Shown here: positions 9,548 through 18,212 of the stretch, in pieces | How the letters are laid out: each line of letters opens with the position of its first letter | Position numbering within the stretch: position 1 is the stretch's first letter | Assembly (NCBI RefSeq): GCF_927312905.1 | Contig: NZ_CAKMHQ010000033.1 | Span: forward strand, 1 to 34,484 | Direction of reading: 5' to 3' | From: Candidatus Nitrotoga sp. 1052 | GTDB taxonomy: Bacteria; Pseudomonadota; Gammaproteobacteria; Burkholderiales; Gallionellaceae | Length of the DNA: 34,484 bases | Program-made: the position numbers and the translations under genes | Notes under the pieces: model-generated | The model's input: only the letters and a program-made list of their open reading frames with translations | Told to the model about the DNA's origin: nothing | Databases searched by the model: none

Positions 9548-10420
9548 ATGTCCCATAATCTATCTAGTTTAGGCTTAGCATCTCTCCTGATCTGTCTTCA
9601 GATTACAGCATGTGAAGCTAATGTAAGCAAGGATATCAAAGATGTCGTTATAACGCGGGGACTTAGACATACCAATCAAGATCAGCAGATAGCAGCCAAA
9701 GCTATCGAACGAGCTAACCTCTTTCTTGAAGAAAGGAAAATTCGATTATCTCCTTCTTGGAGCAATGTCATTAAGAACAATTCGACAGGCGATGATGTAG
9801 CGGTCTACTTGGTGGAAAAACCAGGCGATGACACGACAACTCCGGCTTGGATACCAAAAGATTGCCAGTACGTCTTCGTGAACCCCAAATTTCTCGCGTC
9901 TTGGGCTGCTAATAACTCAAAAGGAATCGGACGAATGTCGATCGACCGAGAGTATTTTCTGACTTATATTTTGCTCCATGAGGTTGGGCACATTTCAAAA
10001 CACACCTCCGCAAGAGTGTTCGATGAAAGCACAATGAACCTATTGAATATTGATGATACTAAGGAAAAAGCCAATGAGGAGGACGCTGACAAATTCGCCG
10101 CAAAATTACTGCGCAAGTACTCAAGGCAATCACATGTGAACAGCGCATCCCTTGAAGCGAACTGGGTGATAAGCGAATTGTCGAAGCTAAGCTGGAACAT
10201 GCAGGCCTTCCGGACACTTGATGAATTCGGAGCTTTCGCTCTTGGCAAGCCTAGTGTGTACTTCGATAACGGTTATTCCCATCCAAATTTGGCCTGGCGC
10301 ATTCTAAAGGTCAATTACCTAATTCAGCAAACCGAAGCTACTCAAGCTTTGTTGAACTCTTTCGAAGAAGCGCATCAACGTGGCGCTAATCCTGAGCCGT
10401 TATACAAGTATCGAGAATAA
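9548..10420 (+). CDS. lipoprotein M48-like metalloprotease
   Basis: A 290-residue lipoprotein (lipobox ITAC, Cys22) with zinc motif HEVGH (His144, Glu145, His148) and a downstream glutamate motif EEDAD (Glu177xxxAsp181). This is the same architecture as the secreted protease at 7453, and the two may be distant paralogues. It is transcribed away from the Het-C/M48 pair, with both starts separated by 62 bases that must hold divergent promoters. No strong ribosome-binding site is visible before its ATG. Function beyond peptidase is unknown. Confidence 0.65.
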   Translation: MSHNLSSLGLASLLICLQITACEANVSKDIKDVVITRGLRHTNQDQQIAAKAIERANLFLEERKIRLSPSWSNVIKNNSTGDDVAVYLVEKPGDDTTTPAWIPKDCQYVFVNPKFLASWAANNSKGIGRMSIDREYFLTYILLHEVGHISKHTSARVFDESTMNLLNIDDTKEKANEEDADKFAAKLLRKYSRQSHVNSASLEANWVISELSKLSWNMQAFRTLDEFGAFALGKPSVYFDNGYSHPNLAWRILKVNYLIQQTEATQALLNSFEEAHQRGANPEPLYKYRE

Positions 10421-11020
10421 CGGAGACGTTGTGTTTTGCAGCAATCCTTCTGGGTATTAGGAAAAATTAACCACCTTTTCCAGAGCAAGGGTAGAGTAGA
10501 AAAACTAAGGGGGTCAAAGCCGAATGCCACTAAGTTAAGCCCTTTGAGCTTGGTTAGATGTTCCGTACCATGTGATCATATTTCCGTCCGTAGCTGGCCA
10601 CTGTTTGTAGCTTGCCAGTGGATGCGAGACAATATTGAGTCATTACAAAGAGAGATGAAGTCATGAGTCAAGACCATCCATGCGCTCGGCAATTAATGTC
10701 CTGTCCACCCTATCAAGTACCCGATTGTAACTATTGACATTTCCTGAAGTAAAGATAATGATTCGCTCAACTTACATTCTCGCCGCAACGCACGCCGTAC
10801 CGCATGCACGGCGTCAAGCTACTGGTGGCCTTCCAGCATTAGGAGACTGCCTCACGTTGCTTAAATTGTTTTTAGAATAAAAATTCCGTTACAGCGTTCA
10901 AAACAGAGCAACAACGAGAGCAATTAAAAACGAAGCAGCAACATAGGCAACGGAGATTTTTCGTCCCAAACGATTCTCACGCAGATGAGAACCAACAGCA
11001 TTTTGCTTCAGGGGGAACAC
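10421..11020. other. non-coding stretch
   Basis: No convincing gene is seen. Short open frames here lack a signal or a good ribosome-binding site. A small hairpin, ACGCCGT paired with ACGGCGT, lies near 10791-10813 without a T-run. The region separates the protease cluster from the second lipoprotein cluster. Confidence 0.5.
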
Positions 11021-11179
11021 ATGATGTCACCTTTAACGCCCATAATCCGTGTGGCTTTCTGCCTATGCGCACCAGTTCAGATAGGTTGCAGCATATATCG
11101 TAGGATCAAGCACAAGCTGCCTGCAAGATCAATTACACCACGCTACAAAGCTACTCTCTCAATTTTCATGCACGTTTAA
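11021..11179 (+). CDS. possible small lipoprotein
   Basis: A 52-codon frame starts at ATG 11021 behind AGGGGGAA. It has a hydrophobic N-terminus ending in a lipobox-like QIGC, followed by a short basic tail. It lies just before the lipoprotein pair at 11212 and 11859. It could be a small lipoprotein or a chance frame; only the signal-like start and the ribosome-binding site support it. Confidence 0.3.
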   Translation: MMSPLTPIIRVAFCLCAPVQIGCSIYRRIKHKLPARSITPRYKATLSIFMHV

Positions 11180-11211
11180 AACCACTACCTACCCAATGCC
11201 GAGGTGATCCC

Positions 11212-11862
11212 ATGCAATGCACAGCACGTTTTATTTATCGCCTGATCCCACTGGCACTATGCCTACTTTGCAGTGCATGCAGCTCCTTGAGTCACATTGC
11301 ACAACGTAATATTGCTGCCGGCGAAGGTACCCTGGCAGGAACGTACGTACCAACCACCACGCTGGAACAAATTTATTACCTGGGCGTATTTGACCCACAG
11401 GAGCAACTGCCGCCGACGATTTTTCGGGTGCGCGTCAAAGGCCAATCCAGTTTTTTCAACTCCACACGTTATGCCTCAGGATGGGTGCCAGCCGCAGTCA
11501 TTGATTCTTTAGGATCGACGGCGCGCTTTGATAATGTGGATAGTCATGGCGTGACTGTTTCCAAAGCTGAGGAGGGCATGCAGACGAAATTGACTGGTCG
11601 TAGATTAGTGCTATTTGGCCCCGAAGGATTCCGTGAAGCACCAAAAGACCATCGTCTGGTTATTGCTATGGGTTCCAGCCCCGAAAAATTTTTCCAGGCG
11701 GTCGATGAAGCGTTGGGGATAGTTGCTGCGGTAACACAAGGGTATAGTGGTCCGGCACTGGAACAAGATTTGTTCAAAGAATTGTTACGTGTAAAGACAG
11801 AACATGAACGTCTTGATCAATTGAGTAGTGAAGCCAGCAATGACCGTTTGAAGGAGCTATGA
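11212..11862 (+). CDS. lipoprotein, unknown function
   Basis: A 216-residue protein with a clear lipoprotein signal (LCSAC, Cys23) followed by SSL. The middle has beta-like segments and the last 40 residues look like a charged coiled coil. GAGGTGATCCC precedes the ATG. Its stop overlaps the start of the 1215-residue lipoprotein (11859-11862, ATGA), repeating the overlapping-lipoprotein arrangement seen at 4595. I do not recognise the family. Confidence 0.7.
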   Translation: MQCTARFIYRLIPLALCLLCSACSSLSHIAQRNIAAGEGTLAGTYVPTTTLEQIYYLGVFDPQEQLPPTIFRVRVKGQSSFFNSTRYASGWVPAAVIDSLGSTARFDNVDSHGVTVSKAEEGMQTKLTGRRLVLFGPEGFREAPKDHRLVIAMGSSPEKFFQAVDEALGIVAAVTQGYSGPALEQDLFKELLRVKTEHERLDQLSSEASNDRLKEL

Positions 11863-14800
11863 AAATGAAACGTGCCTATATGATTAATGGTGTTGGCGGG
11901 CGTTGCCTAACTTTTGTTACGGTGCTTTCTTTATGTGCCTGCTCCGTACTGCAAATAGATGTGGATGAATATAAAGGGCCGATGGCAAATCACGAGGATA
12001 TCCAGTTGCGGCAATATGTCGCGCTAGCCATCTCAGCCAAACCGCTTATTGTGGCACTGCGAAATAATTATATTTCGGACGATGAAAGTTACGCGTCATA
12101 TATTAAGGGCGCTAAGAAGCATGATGAAGACTGCCTCAACCAAAATGCTGGTGCTGACATTGATGACTATATCAAATGTACTTTCAAACTTGACATTGCC
12201 TATTTTCTTAATTCGATACTCGCACTTTATGAAAACACAAAGGATCTTAACGACAAAATAGAAGATCATAACAAGAAAATGGAGGGACTTAACAAGAATA
12301 TAACTAATCACCAGCCAGCGCCAAATCTGGCTGAATTACCGTTCACCAGAAAACAAAAGCCGGACCTCCCCGCGGAGGATCAAGCTAGAGATAAACTTGG
12401 AATTACCGCATTAACAAAAAAATTTATTGATGCTACCGAGAAGGTAAATAATCATCAGGATGAGAGGACCCTTAATACACTCCGTGTAGCCAAAGAACGT
12501 CTTAATGACGCGCTCATCATTTTTGCCGAAAAAATACTTTACACGGTCAACAATCATCAATTGGCCAATGGCAGTCCGGGCAAGGAAAGTTTCGCAAGAA
12601 AACTGGCGGTGCTTCAATCTCTTGGAAACACACTCGTTGTGCACGCCGATGATCTGCGTAAACGCGCTGCGCATGATCAGCATCTGAAAGATCGTAAAGA
12701 TAGCGAGTTAGCTGCATCACGACTAGCATTTGCACCGGGTGCGCAAAATGCATTTGATAACTTAGCACGAGACTTAGGCGCAGCCATCCAAAAAAAAATA
12801 AATAAGGAAGAAAGTCTGCAAAGCGCAATAAATACTTTCTCAGAAATGCATATCACAGAAGAGAGTATCTCCGAGTTAAAAAAGAAGCTTATTAATGATG
12901 CGCAAGAAAAACAACCAAAGCTAGACACCTATCGCACAGTCTTTAATGACTACAACTTTAAGTTTGAGGGAAATATTTTGGCTGACGGTTCAGTTGCTGA
13001 TGATCGTAGTTCAATTGCTAGTCTTATTGGACAATCTAATTCAACGGTAACAACGGGGGATGTCCTCAATAAACTGAACTCATGGCTTAAAGATAAGATT
13101 AAAACACCACCAACACCACCAACGCCAGAACATAATCGTCGCGTGAATACTAAAGCATACCTTGAAAAATTACACGCAGCAGATTTTGGCATTGCAAATG
13201 GCACGGAAAAAGAGGTTTTTAAAAAACTAGATGAGAAGATCCTGACGGGACTCAATGTCGACAACGTTAATCTCGAAGAAAGACAAAGAAAGATAGCCGA
13301 TAACTTACAAGCGCTTAACATAAACAAAAAAAATACGGAAGAACTACCTGCGGTGCGGAGCGCAAAAAATAAGTTGGAAACAGCTCGCGAAACGATTGGG
13401 TCATTAAAACAAGTGGTGCTGCAACAAGCCGAAACTGCCAATGTCGTCGATTTGTCTGGCTTGCGCCACCTGCTGCTGCTTGAGCTCAAGGAACAAGGCG
13501 AATCCGAAAAAGACCACGTTAAAAAAGATAATTTTTTGACAGCAGGCGATGTGCTCACAGCGATGTCGATTCCAAAGACGTTTCAATTTTCTGGCGGGTC
13601 TCAGGTAAAAACTCAACGCGATGTATTAGATGATGTAATTGCACAATTGCAACAACAACGTTTGGAAGTGGCCTCCAGAGGTGGCGACATAACAGCATTA
13701 AACAAGGCATTGGACCTGGCCTATGAACAACGGGGTGGACTTGCTTATCTTCGCCCAGCCAGCGCTTATTTGCGCAACGCTTTTTCCAATACATCGGTTC
13801 AGGATAATAGTGGCAGCACCAATTGCCGTAATTTACTATTTTCTTTATTTTGCGACGATGGCGGTAATAGAGCGTTCCGCGAAACCAAGCTCGAAATCGA
13901 CAAGCAATTCTGGCAAACCATCAACACAATCAAGGTCCGTGGCGGCGGGGCAACCGACTTTGCCATCGTCAAAGACGATGTTGGCAACTGGTATGTCAAA
14001 GGACTGTCGTCCGACCCGGAAAGCATCATAAAAAGTGCACAGAGCTTGGCCTTATTTAATATGGGCGGCAAAGTGAATCTCAATTTGTTGGGGCAGGTGG
14101 AAACTAGACGAAAATTAGCAAAATTAGATATTGGCGATTCTAACCGCAAAATTTTAAAAGATGAACTTAGAGAACAACAGTCGGGCAGTGGTGCAAATAC
14201 CGCCGGATTGGAGAAGGTGTTGGCTAAGTACCGTAAGGAATACGTAGACTCTACTACTACAGATGTCAATGGTCTGATCGGTAAATTGGACCAACTACCA
14301 ACTGACATTACTGCGGCATGGCAGGACATTAACTTCGGTGAAACCAAAGAGGCCCGTCTCAAGATATTGAAGGATTTGCTTGGCACTCCCGCTGAATTAG
14401 CTACAGCTCAAAAGGCTCTTGAGGCTGCGAAAGCCGATCTCGCTAAAGCTGCCGAGCCCGCCGCGCAGGCTTCGAATACGGCTACGGCTATAGCATTAGC
14501 TTCAACTCAAAAGGAAGCTACGGCCGATCCTGCTAAGGCTGCCGCGCCCGCTTCGAGCACGGCCAAAGTCGACATCGAGACGGCCAAGGCAAACGCTTCA
14601 AATGCTATTGTCAAATCACTGATTGAAGTACGGAATATGCGCAGCAGGTTGGTGAAGGCAATTATCCAAGACGATGAGTTCATTGAGGCCCAGAGGAGTG
14701 CCTATGAAGTTGCAAAGACAACCTTTGATGTCCAGGTTGGTACTGTGGCTGACAAGAAAAAGGACTGGGAAAAAGCTAATGTTGACGTGACAAATAAGCA

Positions 14801-15506
14801 GACACTACTTGATGCCATGACTGTGCCCGCAAAAATCGATGAACAACAAAAAATATTAACCGCTGCCAAGGAGACATTGAAAAAAGCACAGGAAGCGTTG
14901 GATACAGCCCGCAGTGAGCATGATACGGCTGTACGTGGCGCGCACGAAAACTTGAGTAGTGTTTTTAAACGCAAACAAAATGCACAGGTCAAAGTCGACG
15001 TTCTTATAGCTAAACCTCAAGACGCTGAGAGAGATAAATTACTAGACATTGCCAAGGCTGCACTTGCAGTGGAGGAGACCGCACTTGTAGCGGCGGAGAA
15101 AGAACTTGCCGAGATTTCGATTCCAAGTAAGGCGGTAACTGACACGATAAAGGCAAGGGATAACGCTAAAACAGACTTGGCGGTTCAGGAGGGCATATTT
15201 AATCATTTGACTGCGTCATCAGCAATCGAAGGTGCCAGAACTGACTTAACCACAGCCAAGGGAAAGCTTACCACTGCGAAGGCTGCATGGGAGCTTGCCG
15301 ATAGTGACTTAATCAAGTTACGTACTTCTGCCAAGGGGGCAGAGGATGCCTACACCTTGGCTAAATCCAATCGGATTGCGGCAGCGCGAAAAGTGACAAT
15401 ATTGGCTGATTCTTTAATTGAAGTCACCACTGCCAATCGACTCGAGGCCGTCAAAGCCTACGAAGTTGCCATCGGTTTTGTCGGACAAACGGCAGGAGGG
15501 CAGTGA
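11859..15506 (+). CDS. giant coiled-coil lipoprotein, unknown function
   Basis: A 1215-residue lipoprotein (lipobox LCAC, Cys28). Long helical, heptad-like segments rich in Lys, Glu, Ala and Leu occupy much of the protein, especially about 430-560 and 840-1200. A less helical part near 620-720 contains a Cys pair. An Ala-rich linker at about 845-905 contains two imperfect repeats (AKA/AAEPAAQAS and AKAAAPASS). AAGGAGCT sits directly before the ATG and the start overlaps the upstream lipoprotein stop. Its size and shape suggest a scaffold or tether reaching through the periplasm, but this is inference from composition only. Confidence 0.7.
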   Translation: MKMKRAYMINGVGGRCLTFVTVLSLCACSVLQIDVDEYKGPMANHEDIQLRQYVALAISAKPLIVALRNNYISDDESYASYIKGAKKHDEDCLNQNAGADIDDYIKCTFKLDIAYFLNSILALYENTKDLNDKIEDHNKKMEGLNKNITNHQPAPNLAELPFTRKQKPDLPAEDQARDKLGITALTKKFIDATEKVNNHQDERTLNTLRVAKERLNDALIIFAEKILYTVNNHQLANGSPGKESFARKLAVLQSLGNTLVVHADDLRKRAAHDQHLKDRKDSELAASRLAFAPGAQNAFDNLARDLGAAIQKKINKEESLQSAINTFSEMHITEESISELKKKLINDAQEKQPKLDTYRTVFNDYNFKFEGNILADGSVADDRSSIASLIGQSNSTVTTGDVLNKLNSWLKDKIKTPPTPPTPEHNRRVNTKAYLEKLHAADFGIANGTEKEVFKKLDEKILTGLNVDNVNLEERQRKIADNLQALNINKKNTEELPAVRSAKNKLETARETIGSLKQVVLQQAETANVVDLSGLRHLLLLELKEQGESEKDHVKKDNFLTAGDVLTAMSIPKTFQFSGGSQVKTQRDVLDDVIAQLQQQRLEVASRGGDITALNKALDLAYEQRGGLAYLRPASAYLRNAFSNTSVQDNSGSTNCRNLLFSLFCDDGGNRAFRETKLEIDKQFWQTINTIKVRGGGATDFAIVKDDVGNWYVKGLSSDPESIIKSAQSLALFNMGGKVNLNLLGQVETRRKLAKLDIGDSNRKILKDELREQQSGSGANTAGLEKVLAKYRKEYVDSTTTDVNGLIGKLDQLPTDITAAWQDINFGETKEARLKILKDLLGTPAELATAQKALEAAKADLAKAAEPAAQASNTATAIALASTQKEATADPAKAAAPASSTAKVDIETAKANASNAIVKSLIEVRNMRSRLVKAIIQDDEFIEAQRSAYEVAKTTFDVQVGTVADKKKDWEKANVDVTNKQTLLDAMTVPAKIDEQQKILTAAKETLKKAQEALDTARSEHDTAVRGAHENLSSVFKRKQNAQVKVDVLIAKPQDAERDKLLDIAKAALAVEETALVAAEKELAEISIPSKAVTDTIKARDNAKTDLAVQEGIFNHLTASSAIEGARTDLTTAKGKLTTAKAAWELADSDLIKLRTSAKGAEDAYTLAKSNRIAAARKVTILADSLIEVTTANRLEAVKAYEVAIGFVGQTAGGQ

Positions 15507-15621
15507 GGAACTGGCCAAAAAATTTTTGTTTATGTACAAAATAAATACTGGATGAGGCCGCGGGTACCCAAAGCCAAAAATTGACCAACCGAAATAGTTC
15601 CATCAAAATGAGTAGAAATGC

Positions 15622-16089
15622 ATGAACCCGGCATTTAAAGGCATTACGTTTGGAAACCAATCAACACACAGTGGCCCCGTTAACGCCAAAGTCACCGTTG
15701 CGCCTGATGGCGCTGCGGTCAGTGTATTATTTGACAAGATGCAAGCCCAAGCGGGTACGGCGAAACGAAGCAGTAGCCACATACGCTGCGATTTGACGTT
15801 AAGGCTGGTATCCCCCGTAGAAGCCGCGACAGAAATTCTGCTGGATGTGCGGGGAGCTATCATCAAAACGGATCATTCAACTGTTAGTTCGACAATCCTG
15901 ATACATAAACGGGCGCGCCCACTAACCTTGAGCGACCCTGATACGAAAGGTTGCTCGCGCTATGTAATAACTTTGCCAAAAGGAACATGCAAGCTCAGCG
16001 TGAGTATTGCCGCAACGACTAGGGCAAAGTACCCAGAATCAGCAATTGTGGCAATTGACTCGCTGGATGTTGTTTTTCGCAAGCCATAA
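15622..16089 (+). CDS. DUF4360-like protein
   Basis: A 155-residue, beta-rich protein. The opening (FKGITFG), then VTVAPDGAAVSVLFDKM, a CDLTL segment and later VRGAI resemble the general pattern of DUF4360 domains: an opening Gly motif, an SPDG-like turn, C-x-L-x-L, and a YRG-like strand. The resemblance is from memory and is weak. No signal peptide is visible at this start, unlike typical DUF4360 proteins, so an upstream start or unusual localisation is possible. It lies 115 bases behind the giant lipoprotein. Confidence 0.5.
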   Translation: MNPAFKGITFGNQSTHSGPVNAKVTVAPDGAAVSVLFDKMQAQAGTAKRSSSHIRCDLTLRLVSPVEAATEILLDVRGAIIKTDHSTVSSTILIHKRARPLTLSDPDTKGCSRYVITLPKGTCKLSVSIAATTRAKYPESAIVAIDSLDVVFRKP

Positions 16090-16206
16090 TAAGAAGCTCA
16101 GTAATGTGTAAATTGACGGGGTTGATTCCAGGAATCAGTGCCCGCACAATCCAAATTGAAGGAAAACGCAACGAACAGAATTTGACATGCGAGGTGTCAA
16201 AGGCTG

Positions 16207-16284
16207 TAGTGGTCAAGTAATTTCGGACACAACGATAGGTTTTTTTGCTGCTTTGTTCCGTTCAAAGACGAAAGCGGAAGCCCC
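16207..16284 (-). mobile_element. IS end with transposase C-terminal stub
   Basis: The bases at 16207-16230 look like the end of a common IS3/IS481-type element (its reverse strand reads TGTCCGAAATTACTTGACCA). On the minus strand the frame 16284-16213 ends in KKPIVVSEIT before a stop inside that terminal sequence, as transposase tails often do. The rest of the element is absent. Family assignment is from memory. Confidence 0.4.
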
Positions 16285-16308
16285 TTAACTTAGCTTACTG
16301 GTTTGGGG

Positions 16309-16560
16309 TCAGGCCTGAATGGCACTTACTTAAGAAAATATTCGTATAATATCATGCAGATATGTTGAGTGGCGAGCGATAGGATGTGCTGTTGTAATAG
16401 CGCCGAATCCGAGCGAAACCTTTATTTTTGGTGATAGTAGTAAAGAATGGAATATTCGAGAACTATATAAAATATCGCGTCAGAGCAAGAAATGTCATAT
16501 AAAAACAGAATGATAGAATTTAAGATGCTCTTAAGTAAGTTCCATTCGGCTCAGGCCTTA
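16309..16560. repeat. MITE-like element with imperfect terminal inverted repeats
   Basis: The left end (16309-16334) contains AGGCCTGA then ATGGCACTTACTTAAG. The right end (16530-16560) reads the same on the opposite strand, with one substitution and a short insertion between the two blocks. The roughly 250-base interior is AT-rich and has no open frame of note. This is the plan of a non-autonomous miniature inverted-repeat element. Confidence 0.5.
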
Positions 16561-16591
16561 CATTTGACATTTTTAAGAAAAACAATAGTGT

Positions 16592-16694
16592 CAGTCATTG
16601 CATAGCGCATGAACCCAGTATACGACGTGCTTTATATGTTCACAGTAGTACTGTAAGTTGGGTAATTCTTTCGTTATGCACTATCCAATGACTG
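16592..16694. repeat. 103-base palindromic repeat
   Basis: CAGTCATTGCATAGCGCAT at 16592-16610 is mirrored at 16676-16694 with two mismatches. The interior holds another small palindrome (CAGTAGTACTG). It could be a second miniature element or a decayed IS end. It lies directly beside the MITE-like element. Confidence 0.45.
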
Positions 16695-16896
16695 CCCCCT
16701 TTTTTGCTAAAGCATGGCTGACTGACTTCGGCATTGCCCTTCGCTCAAGCTGATTGCTGTCCTTTATGCAGTCGTTGGAATTTTTACTCGGAGAAGAGTA
16801 GATAATCCAATAGCGGACGGTGGTTTCAGACACCGCCGACACTGAGCTATGTTTTAGGCATCTTGGAAGCGGATAGTGCTTTGTGTACAGGTCAAA

Positions 16897-17325
16897 TTAG
16901 ACTGGCACGAATACAGCTGGGCTAATGCCGAAAAACTTGCCCAATTTACCTGCCAAGGTTGCGCTGATTTTTCGTTTCCCTGCCAGGATTGCCGACAGGT
17001 TGCTCTGTGGCACAATGGCTGACAGGTCTTCTTGCTTCAAGCCGCGAGCATCCATCAAGAAACGCAGGGCCTCCTTGGGTTCTGCTGCCTCGATGGCGTA
17101 ATGCTCTTGCTCATACTTCAAGACCATATCCCCAACCAAATCAAGCAAGCCTGACAGCGGATGGTCTTCGTCATCTCCGGTGGTATTCAGCAGGGAATTC
17201 ATCAGGGCCACCATACGGTCATAACTCTTTTTATCATGGATGGGGCGAAGATGCGCCATTGCGTCAAAAGCCTGCCAAGAAGATTGAATAGCCTGGATGT
17301 CAAACTGAGTGTGAGCTGCGCGCAT
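16897..17325 (-). CDS. higA: HigA-type antitoxin
   Basis: A 142-residue antitoxin. The C-terminal half (about 84-140) is a Cro/C1-type helix-turn-helix (KEALRFLMDARGLKQEDLS, then SNLSAILAGKRKIS). The N-terminal half has the acidic helical look of the HigB-binding region of longer HigA proteins. It starts two bases after the higB stop. Toxin before antitoxin is the usual higBA order. It probably represses the promoter in front of higB. Confidence 0.85.
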   Translation of the reverse strand: MRAAHTQFDIQAIQSSWQAFDAMAHLRPIHDKKSYDRMVALMNSLLNTTGDDEDHPLSGLLDLVGDMVLKYEQEHYAIEAAEPKEALRFLMDARGLKQEDLSAIVPQSNLSAILAGKRKISATLAGKLGKFFGISPAVFVPV

Positions 17326-17327
17326 GA

Positions 17328-17630
17328 TTAGCCTTTGCCTTTCCTATAGAGCATGTTCCAGTCATCGTATTCCCAATGCGTCATCACCTTATGCACACAT
17401 ATCTTCTTGAACCTGTACCTGACGATCACAACTAGGCGATAGTTGTTTCCACCCACATCAAAGATCGTATAGGGCGGCACGTAATCGACGGCGTTGAAAA
17501 ACTCACGAACATGGTTGAAGTCCTTGAATTCACCGTGCTCCACAACTGAGTGCCACTCGCGTAGGATCTTTTCCGCCTCTGGATGTTTCTGCCAGAACTC
17601 GCGAAGCATTTTGATGGAGATGATGTGCAC
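17328..17630 (-). CDS. higB: HigB-type mRNA interferase toxin
   Basis: A 100-residue RelE-superfamily toxin. The order REFWQKHPEAE, then W, FNAVDYV, FDVGGNNYRLVV, and CVHKVMTHWEYD near the end is typical of the HigB family, which cleaves mRNA at the ribosome. The GTG start at 17630 gives the usual MHIIS beginning. An ATG at 17609 is a shorter alternative. A strong -10 hexamer lies only six bases before the GTG, so the transcript may be leaderless. Confidence 0.88.
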   Translation of the reverse strand: MHIISIKMLREFWQKHPEAEKILREWHSVVEHGEFKDFNHVREFFNAVDYVPPYTIFDVGGNNYRLVVIVRYRFKKICVHKVMTHWEYDDWNMLYRKGKG

Positions 17631-17636
17631 GAGATA

Positions 17637-17664
17637 ATTATATCGAACTGATATGCAGCGTCAA
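17637..17664 (-). promoter_or_regulatory. higBA promoter
   Basis: On the minus strand TTGACG (17664-17659) and TATAAT (17642-17637) are separated by 16 bases, a near-consensus sigma-70 promoter. The -10 overlaps a near-palindromic GATATAATTATC, a possible HigA operator. The predicted start of transcription falls on or next to the GTG of higB. Confidence 0.65.
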
Positions 17665-17755
17665 GGCTATGTTCAACGAAAATCCTGACAGCGTGCTGGA
17701 ATTCGGCGCCAAGCGGTATTTGAACGGTGGATATGACCATCTCGGAAACCGCCAG

Positions 17756-17804
17756 GGACATTTCTACTTGGCAGGCGAGTGGACATTTCTATTTAGCGTT
17801 GACA
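17756..17804. mobile_element. IS21-type end fragment
   Basis: Two copies of GGACATTTCTAnTT (17756-17769 and 17781-17794), followed by a GTTGACA-like end, resemble the repeated terminal sequences of some IS21-family elements. No istA or istB genes are here, so it is a scar at most. The call rests on memory of the terminal repeat. Confidence 0.35.
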
Positions 17805-17973
17805 GGTGGAGGAATACCTGTTGGTTGATATGCTCAATAATTTGTCTGAATTAGCAGAGGATGAAGAAATGGTGCTTGAGCGGTCACAAAAACATTGAAT
17901 CAGTTTGATGCAAAAAACTGTCTAAAGCACTTTTCGATTTCGGATCGGTTGCGACTAAAAAATTAGTAAACGT

Positions 17974-18165
17974 TTGGTTACTACCGAGCAATCAAAGGGA
18001 TGCAGATTGAAAAATTCACAGTTCTTCTTGCATCAACACAAGGACTCTGACGTGCTGGTCAGTAAGATTGCGCTCGCACTCAAAATTTATCCCTACCTTG
18101 TTGAAAAAAATTATTGGCTCATGCACATTCTTGCTAGCTATAATCCCCTGAACAAAGAACAATAA
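17974..18165 (+). pseudogene. N-terminal fragment of AbiEii-type nucleotidyltransferase toxin
   Basis: The frame reads VSKIALALKIYPYLVEKNYWLMHIL before stopping at 18165. This resembles the first helix region of AbiEii/AbiGii toxins (a VA..-..LVEKDYWVMH..L pattern), which normally continues into a GGTSL-x-K nucleotidyltransferase motif. That motif is missing, so the gene is truncated to about 60 codons. No AbiEi antitoxin is seen upstream. Confidence 0.45.
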
Positions 18166-18212
18166 TCCCAACTAGACTATACTTAAATCCCAAATGGACG
18201 AGAAGGCCAGGT

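Noticed and set aside
10436-10666. 76-codon plus-strand frame after the lipoprotein protease
   Set aside because: Non-ATG start, no ribosome-binding site, and composition unlike a protein.
16616-16654. A second LexA-like box around CAGTAGTACTG
   Set aside because: The spacing does not fit CTGT-N8-ACAG; it is part of the palindromic repeat.
17806-17898. 30-codon frame starting GTG and ending before 17899
   Set aside because: Too short and without a family; it may be a gene tail left by an insertion but cannot be assigned.
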